A stretch of DNA of 64,000 nt from Adhaeribacter soli (GTDB lineage Bacteria > Bacteroidota > Bacteroidia > Cytophagales > Hymenobacteraceae): NCBI RefSeq assembly GCF_008727925.1, contig NZ_VTWT01000003.1, positions 124,001-188,000 on the forward strand, given 5' to 3'. Under the pieces are notes generated by a model that made no database searches, was not told the DNA's origin, and was given only the letters and a program-made list of their open reading frames with translations. Below are positions 10,501 through 19,500 of this stretch, piece after piece. Made by a program: the position numbers and the translations under genes. The number at the start of each line of letters is the position of its first letter. Position 1 is the stretch's first letter.

Positions 10501-13500
10501 GGTACCAACGCGGCTCAGACCTTAGCCGATTACCGGCTCAGAATCGGCAGCCCGCGGGAAACGCTTGCCGTAACGGAAAACCCTCCTTTTGTTTCCGCTA
10601 CTACGCCGTTTAACCTGAATCTTAAAACGAATGTTTCCACCCAGGCAGAATCCGGCGGGGAAGAAATTGCTTCTTTTGTCGATGACTACAGTGCTGTTAA
10701 TTCGCGTACCGGTTACCCGAAAGCCGGGCAGGCCAACGGCGGAGGAACTTTGCCGGATATTGGCGCTTACGAGGGAGATTTCACTCCAAAAGATCTGACG
10801 CCTCCTACTATTACTTTTACGGCACTTGCAGGTACGCATCTGTTAACCAACCGTACCCTTACGGCCACCATTACCGATGTAAACGGGATAAATACAGGAG
10901 CAAATGGCCCGCGTCTCTATTATAGAAAGTCTGGCGAAGCTACTTACCAGGTGGCGGCAAACCCTACCGTAAACGGCGATAACTATACCTTTACAATAGA
11001 TTATAGCCTGCTTACCGGCGGTGGTGTACAAGCATTGGATAGGATCGAGTATTACGTTGCGGCCGAAGATGCTAATAATAATGCTGCAACCAATCCGCTG
11101 GGCGGTTCCGGAGCCACGCCTCCGGGCACCACAGCCCCGGCAACGCCTGCTTCGTATATTATTCAGAAAATTTACAGCGGCAATTATTATGTAGGTACCA
11201 GTCGGGCTGTTGATTTTGCAACCATAACCGAAGCAGCTACCAAATTAAGCGAAGGTGCTATCGATGGCGATGTAACCCTGCAATTGATTGATGCCTCCTA
11301 CTCTACCAATGAAACTTTCCCGATAGACCTTACAGAAACAGGTAAGCTTGATCCGGCATCTAAAATTATCCTAAAGCCTGAGAACGGTGTTGTGGCAACA
11401 ATTTCAGGATCCAGCACTACAGCTATCTTTAAACTGAATAAGATCAGCAACTTTACCCTCGATGGTTCGAACAATGGCACCAGCACCCGTAACCTGACGA
11501 TCCGGAATACTTCTACTGCCGCCAATACGGCCGTAATCCAGATCGTTAGTACCGGAACCGGAGCAGGAACCAATAACGCTACTTTAAAGAACCTGATTCT
11601 GGAAGCCGGAAGCAATACAATAAATACCACCTTTGGTATTCATGCCGGCGGAACTACAATCTCTACAAGCGGAACAGGTGCCGATAACGATTACCTGACC
11701 ATTGAGAATAATAAGATAAGCAAAGCTGCTTATGGAATTTATGCGAGAGGTATTGCTGGTGGGGTCTTGAACAATCTGATTATTAAAAATAATGAAATTG
11801 GCGGTACGGCTGCAGCAGATTATATCGTTTACCGGGGCATCGACCTGCAACATGCAGCTTCTCCTTTGATAGAGACCAACGTTATTTCCGGGGTTTATGG
11901 CTACGCCGGTTCTTCGTTTAGTATAAGTGGTATTGAAATTGGATCTGGTGTTACAAGTGCTCTGATCAACCGAAATAAGGTGTATGATGTTGTTCAGCCT
12001 AGCACATCAGAATATGGCGCATATGGGATTAACATAGCAGATGGTACGGATCACCTGGTAGTAAACAATGTGATCTATGGCATGAATGTGTCTAATTACA
12101 GTGCAACATCTACTTCTTTTAATCCTTTTGGTATCAGGATTGGGGGTGGTACAGGTCATAAGATTTATTACAACAGTGTAAATCTATATGGTTCTACCCT
12201 AGCTACTAAGACGGTTGCCGGTTCGGCCCTGGTAGTTACTTCCACTTCTGTAACCGGATTGGATATTCGCAATAATATTTTTGCGAATACAATGTCGGTA
12301 ACCGGAACTGCTGGTTATCAATTCGCTGTGTGGTTCCCTGCTTCCTATAACTTTGCCAATGCAACCCTGAATCATAACTCCTACTACGTTACCAGCGATG
12401 CCAATCACTTTGTAGGTAAGATCGGTACAACCGCTGCTTCCGGTAATTATACTGACGTACTCGCCTGGCGTGTTGTTTCCCAGGCTAGCAATGCGGGCAA
12501 CGATGTAGCCTCTCCGGCAGTTAGCGGCACGGCGCCATTTACCTCCGATACCGATCTTTCTATTCCAAACGGTACGGTTACCTCTCTGGAATCCGGTGGG
12601 GCTACTGTTACGGATATAAATAAAGATTTTAATGATGTTACCCGTCCGGCCGGAACCGGAACGGCGCCGGATATCGGGGCCTATGAATTTGAAGGGTCAA
12701 CGAATGATCTGGTTTCTCCGGCTATTGCCAATATTTCGGTAACCCCTGCAGGAAACCAGTGTGAACCAGTTTCCAGAACTATCACCGCTGAGGTGAGCGA
12801 TAATGTTGCGGTAGCTTCGGTTAAATTGAAATACTCTTTTGCCGGCGTACCTCAAACGGATATTACCATGACGCGCAGCTCGGGCAACGCGGCCAGCGGT
12901 ACTTATACTGCTACCCTTCCGGTGGCTCCTTCCCGCAATGTTTTGGTGAGCTACAGCATTGAAGCTTCCGATGCTAAACCAAATACAGCTTCTTCAACTG
13001 CTGTTACTTATACGGATGGCCAGTTATCGATTAATGCCGGTGCCGACCAAGCGGTAAATCAGGGTTCTCCGGTTACTTTAACGGCTACTTCATCTAATTT
13101 CCCGTCAAGCTTAAAAATTACGGAAGTAATTCAGAACAAGAGCGGCACCGGAGTGGGTACTATTCCTGCTTATGCTTCAGCTGGAGCAGACTTCCTGGAA
13201 ATCACGAACTTAGGGAATACTACGGCTGACCTGACAGGCATGACCCTGACAGTTGTGGGATCTGGAGCACGTAATTATACCTTCGGAACAGTTACACCGG
13301 TAACCTTAGGCGCCGGCCAGGTGCTGGTGCTGCACATTGGTGCCGGTACAGACAATGCTGCTAATAACTACTATAATACCGGCGGCACGAATGATGGTAT
13401 TCTTTCTACTGATCCAAGCGGCTATGTTTTAAAAACTTCCGGTGGTGTAGTGTTGGATGCGGTAGCTACGAACGGCTATACATTCCTAGCTGCATCTGGC

Positions 13501-16500
13501 GTAACTGCTTCCGACTGGAGCGGCAACATTGCTACCAGCTCTGCCGGCGTTAGAAGAACCAATGCAGCAGACACTAACGATGCCTCTGACTGGACCATTT
13601 CTGCCAACTCTACGCTTGATCTGGGAGTTGCCAATGCTGGTCTGAACACGATCAATACGGTTGCCAATGTTACCTGGACATCTGTTCCGGTTACTTCTAC
13701 CCAAACGGGCAGAGAAGTTACTTATAACGGTCTGGCAACAGGCACCTATACCTTCACGGCTACTTACAACGATGGTACCTGTACTACTACCGATGAAGTG
13801 GTAGTGGAAGTGGTTCCGCCGGTAGCACCGGTGGCTGGTTTCACGGCCACTCCTACCATGGTAGCTGCCAATACTACCGTTGCTTTCACCGATACATCCA
13901 CCAACCTGCCAGCCAGCTGGAACTGGGTTTTCTCGCCTAATACTGTAACGTTTGTAGGCGGCACCACAGCTGCTTCCCAGCATCCGGAAGTTCGTTTTAA
14001 TGCCGAAGGTAAATACACGGTAACTTTAACTGTAACGAACCCGGGCGGCAACGACGATGAAGTGAAAACGGACTACATAGTAGTAGACGGTACGGCTCCG
14101 GTAATCAGCAGTGTTACTGCTTCTCCGGCCGGGGTACAGTGTACGCCAACGGCCCGCACCATTACCGCTACTGTAACCGATGCTTATGCGGGAGTGAATA
14201 CGGTAACGCTGAAGTACTCTATTGCCGGAGTAGCGCAGTCGGATGTGGTAATGAACCGCACTTCAGGCGATAACCTGAACGGTACTTACCAGGCCACGCT
14301 GCCGGCAGCCGGAGCAAACAACGTGAAAGTTGATTACCACATAGTGGCAACAGACAACAAACCGAACACGGCTACTGGTACTACCTCCAGCTTTACCGAT
14401 GCGTATCCGCTTGCAGTAAATGCAGGAGCCGATCAGACCATTAACTTAGGTTCTCCGGTTACTTTAACCGCTACTTCGCCTAACTTCCCGTCAGGTCTAA
14501 AAATCACGGAAGTAATGCAGTATAGTTTAGGCACCGGAGCGGGTACAATCCCAGCGTATGCTTCAGCCGGAGCAGACTTCCTGGAGATCACCAATTTGAG
14601 TACTTCCACCGCTGACCTGACAGGCATGACCCTGACTGTTGTAGGAGTTGGAGCACGTAATTATACCTTCGGAGCAATAACTCCGGTAACCTTAGGTGCC
14701 GGACAGGTGCTGGTGCTGCACATTGGTACCGGAACGGATGATGCTGCCAATAACTACTACAACACTGGTGGAACCAGAGATGCAATATCCTCTACATCTT
14801 TAACCGGTTATATCCTGAAGAAAGCTTCCGGCGAAATAGTAGATGCAGTAGCTACGAATGGTTATACATTCCTGGCTGCATCAGGAGTAACTTCTTCCGA
14901 CTGGAGCGACAACATTGCTACCAGCTCTGGCGGGGTTAGAAGAACCAATGCAGCAGACACTAACGATGCTTCTGACTGGACCATTTCCACCAACTCCACG
15001 CTTGATCTGGGAGTTGCCAATGCTGGTCTGAACACGATCAATACGGTTGTTGACATAACCTGGACATCTGTTCCAGTTACCTCTACCCAGACGGGTGCGG
15101 AAGTTACTTACAACGGTCTGGCAACAGGCACCTATACCTTCACGGCTACTTACAACGATGGTACCTGTACTACTACCGATGAAGTGGTAGTGGAAGTGGT
15201 TCCGCCGGTAGCACCGGTGGCTGGTTTCACGGCCACTCCTACCATGGTAGCTGCCAATACTACCGTTGCTTTCACCGATACATCCACCAACCTGCCAGCC
15301 AGCTGGAACTGGGTTTTCTCGCCTAATACTGTAACGTTTGTAGGCGGCACCACAGCTGCTTCCCAGCATCCGGAAGTTCGTTTTAATGCCGAAGGTAAAT
15401 ACACGGTAACTTTAACTGTAACGAACCCGGGCGGCAACGACGATGAAGTGAAAACGGACTACATAGTAGTAGACGGTACGGCTCCGGTAATCAGCAGTGT
15501 TACTGCTTCTCCGGCCGGGGTACAGTGTACGCCAACGGCCCGCACCATTACCGCTACTGTAACCGATGCTTATGCGGGAGTGAATACGGTAACGCTGAAG
15601 TACTCTATTGCCGGAGTAGCGCAGTCGGATGTGGTAATGAACCGCACTTCAGGCGATAACCTGAACGGTACTTACCAGGCCACGCTGCCGGCAGCCGGAG
15701 CAAACAACGTGAAAGTTGATTACCACATAGTGGCAACAGACAACAAACCGAACACGGCTACTGGTACTACCTCCAGCTTTACCGATGCGTATCCGCTTGC
15801 AGTAAATGCAGGAGCCGATCAGACCATTAACTTAGGCTCGCCGGTTACTTTAACCGCTACTTCACCTAACATGATCCCAGGCTTAAGAATTACGGAAGTT
15901 ATTCAGAACAAGAGCGGCACCGGAGTGGGTACTATTCCTGCTTATGCTTCAGCCGGTTCGGACTTCCTGGAGATCACGAACTTAGGGACTACTACGGCTG
16001 ACCTGACAGGCATGACCCTGACAGTTGTGGGATCTGGAGCACGTAATTATACCTTCGGAACAGTTACACCGGTAACCTTAGGCGCCGGCCAGGTGCTGGT
16101 GCTGCACATTGGTGCCGGTACAGACAATGCTGCTAATAACTACTATAATACCGGCGGCACGAATGATGGTATTCTTTCTACTGATCCAAGCGGCTATGTT
16201 TTAAAAACTTCCGGTGGTGTAGTGTTGGATGCGGTAGCCACGAACGGCTATACATTCCTTGCTGCTTCGGGTGTAACTGCTTCCGACTGGAGCGGCAACA
16301 TTGCCACCAGTACTGCCGGCGTTAGAAGAACCAATGCCACAGACACCAACGTTGCTACGGACTGGGCCATTTCTGCCAACTCGACGCTTGACTTAGGAGT
16401 TTCTAATGCAGGTCTGAACACGATCAATACGGTTGCCAACGTTACCTGGGCATCTGTTCCGGTTACTTCTACCCAGACGGGCAGAGAAGTTACTTACAAC

Positions 16501-19500
16501 GGTTTAGCAGTGGGTACTTATACCTTCACCGCTTCTTACAACGATGGCACCTGTACTACTACCGATGAAGTGGTAGTGGAAGTAGTGCCGCCGGTAGCAC
16601 CAGTGGCAGCCTTTACAGCTTCAGCCACAACTGTTACAAACCTGCAAACGGTGACATTTACCGATCAGTCTACGAACGTGCCGGATACCTGGAATTGGGT
16701 TTTCTCGCCAAATACGGTAACGTTTGTTGGTGGTACTTCTGCAACTTCACAGCATCCGCAGGTGAAGTTCAATATGGCCGGCTCTTATACGGTTACTTTA
16801 ACGGCTTCGAATCCTGGAGGTACGGATGATGAAGAGAAAGTTGGTTATATTAATGTGTCGCTGGATTACTGCACTCCGTTGTACGGTACCGGCACAGGCT
16901 CCGGGGACTTTATAAACGGGGTTGAATTAGGTACTATTAATAACCAAAACTCAGGTGCGGCTTCCGGACCAGTCTACAACAATTATACTGCTCAAAGCAC
17001 AGATTTGAATATGCTTAACCAGTATACCCTGAAAGTGACGAATGGAAATGCGGGTTCCGGTGTTGTTGCAGCATGGATTGACTATAACCAGAACGGTGTC
17101 TTCGAAGGTACTGAAAAGCTGGGCGAAGTAACTGGCCTGGCTGCAGGAGCCCTTGCTTCTATAAACTTTACGGTTCCGCTTACTGCTTTAAATGGCAGTA
17201 CCCGGATAAGAGTTCGGGAAGTTTGGAGCAACACGAACATTGATCCATGTAACCTATATACTTACGGTGAAACCGAAGATTATACGGTGAATATTCTGAA
17301 CCCGATCCCGATGACTTATGTAAGCAGCGTGGTGAAACAGCCGCACGGTGGTGTGGTGGGTATTGGAACTTCCGGCCGCCAGATGATCGATATCGAGGTG
17401 GTAACTTCCGGAATTCATCCGGTAAGCCAGATCAGCAGCTTCACTTTAAATACCAATGGTTCTGATAATGCCGCTACCGATATTGCTGCCGCTCATTTAT
17501 ATACTACCGCAACCGCTACTTTCAATGCAGCTACAGCTACCCTGGTAGGAACGGCAACCAATCCGAACGGTTCGTTTACCATTACGCCTGCCACGCCGGT
17601 TGATCTGGTTACCGGAACTAACTACTTCTGGCTGACTTACGATCTGGCAACCACCGGTGTACCGGGTAATAAAATAGATGCAGAAGTAACGCATATAACC
17701 ATCGATGGCGTTGACAGAGTACCTACGGATAATGCACCAGCCGGCTTCCGTCAGCTGGAAGGCGCGCTGGCTGGTCCATATGAGGTAGGTACAGGCTTTA
17801 CCGTGCCTGGCTTTGCTACCCTGGAAGAAGCGGTGACTGCTTTGAATACCCGGGGAGTTTCTGCCGCAGTAGATTTCAACCTGATTAATACTTCCTACAC
17901 CGTTACTAATCCACTGGTGATTAACCGGATTCCGGGCAGCAGCAGTAATAACGTTGTTACCTTTAAACCGGCACCGGCTACCGTAGTTAGCATTACCAAC
18001 TCGGGTACCGGCCGTTTATTCGATCTTTCGGAAGCGGACTATGTAACCTTCGATGGTTCGAATAACGGTACAACCAGCCGCAACCTGACCCTTACAACGG
18101 CTGCTACCGCTAACCCGGTTATTGCCTTCAGTAATGATGCAACCAATAATATTGTGAAAAACTGTATTGTAGAAAGCGCCAACACTGGTACCAGCAGCGG
18201 TGCAATTCTGATTGGAACTGCAGCAACCGGTGCTACCGGTAACGATAATATTACCCTTCAGAACAATACTATCCGAAACAGAACAGGAGCCAACTATGCC
18301 AATGCCATTTACGCATCCGGTACAGCTACTATTGCCAACAGTGCAATAACTATTGCCGGTAACGAGATCGCAAACTTTACGGCAAACGGGGTTTCAGTAA
18401 CCAGCACCGGAAACGGCGATACCTGGAGCATTACCGGTAATAAATTCTATAATAACCTGACGCCAAATACCTCTCAAACGGCCATTAACTTTGTGCCGGG
18501 CACAACTGCGAACGGCAACGTTATTTCCGATAACGCAATTGGCGGCCAAAGCGCTAATGCCGGCGGCAGCCCGTGGTTAAACAGTGGAGCGGTTGCATTC
18601 AGAGGTATTACTATTAATGCAGGTACCGTGGCTGGAACGTCGGTTCAGAACAACGTAATTAGCAATATCAGAATGAGCAGCACCAGTTCTTCTTCTTTTA
18701 TTGGTATAAACGTAACTGCCGGAAAAGTTTCTGTTGGCGAGTTAACGGCTAACCAGATCGGTAGCGCAACTGCAAACAGCATTACGCTGAATGGTACTAG
18801 TACATCAAGCGGTATTACCGTTGCCTCTACCGAACCTGCTGTTATCAAGAATAACCTGGTTCGTAATTTCAGCCTTACTTCGTCCGGTGCCTTTACTGGT
18901 ATTGGCACGAGCGGTTCGGGTTCCGGTACAATTGAAAGCAATACCGTTTCCCAGATCGCTTCTACCAGTACTTCTACTGTTGCAGGTATCAGCAACGGCT
19001 TCTCGGGGGCAACTACCATCGAAGCAAACCAGATCGTTAACTTAGCAAAAACCGGAGCAAACGGTGGTGTAATGAAAGGTATTGTTCATACCGGTTCAAG
19101 TGCCGCTAACCAGGTGCTGATCAGGAACAACACGGTTAATGCTTTGACTACTACTTCTACAGCTACTGGTACTACCACCACTGCTTCCTTGGTAGGTATT
19201 TCGATGGAAAGTTCAGGTACTGCTTTGGTTATTGAAGGTAATTCCCTGAATGAATTGTGGAATACCGGTACAAGTGGAAGTACAAGTGTTTACGGTATTC
19301 TAAACAATGGCAGCGGCAGCAACCTGACCATTAAACGTAACCGGATCTTTGACCTGAGAAACGCTTCAACAAGCGGCACTCCAATTATTTATGGTATCTA
19401 CTATAATTTTGGTATTTCAACCATTGAAACGAATATGATCTCGATCACCAATGGCGCTAATACCAATGCGGTTCAGATCAGAGGATACTTTGAGAATTCC

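Noticed and set aside
13094-16860. Repeats considered as a CRISPR-like array
   Set aside because: The units are 1,386 bp, in frame and protein-coding.
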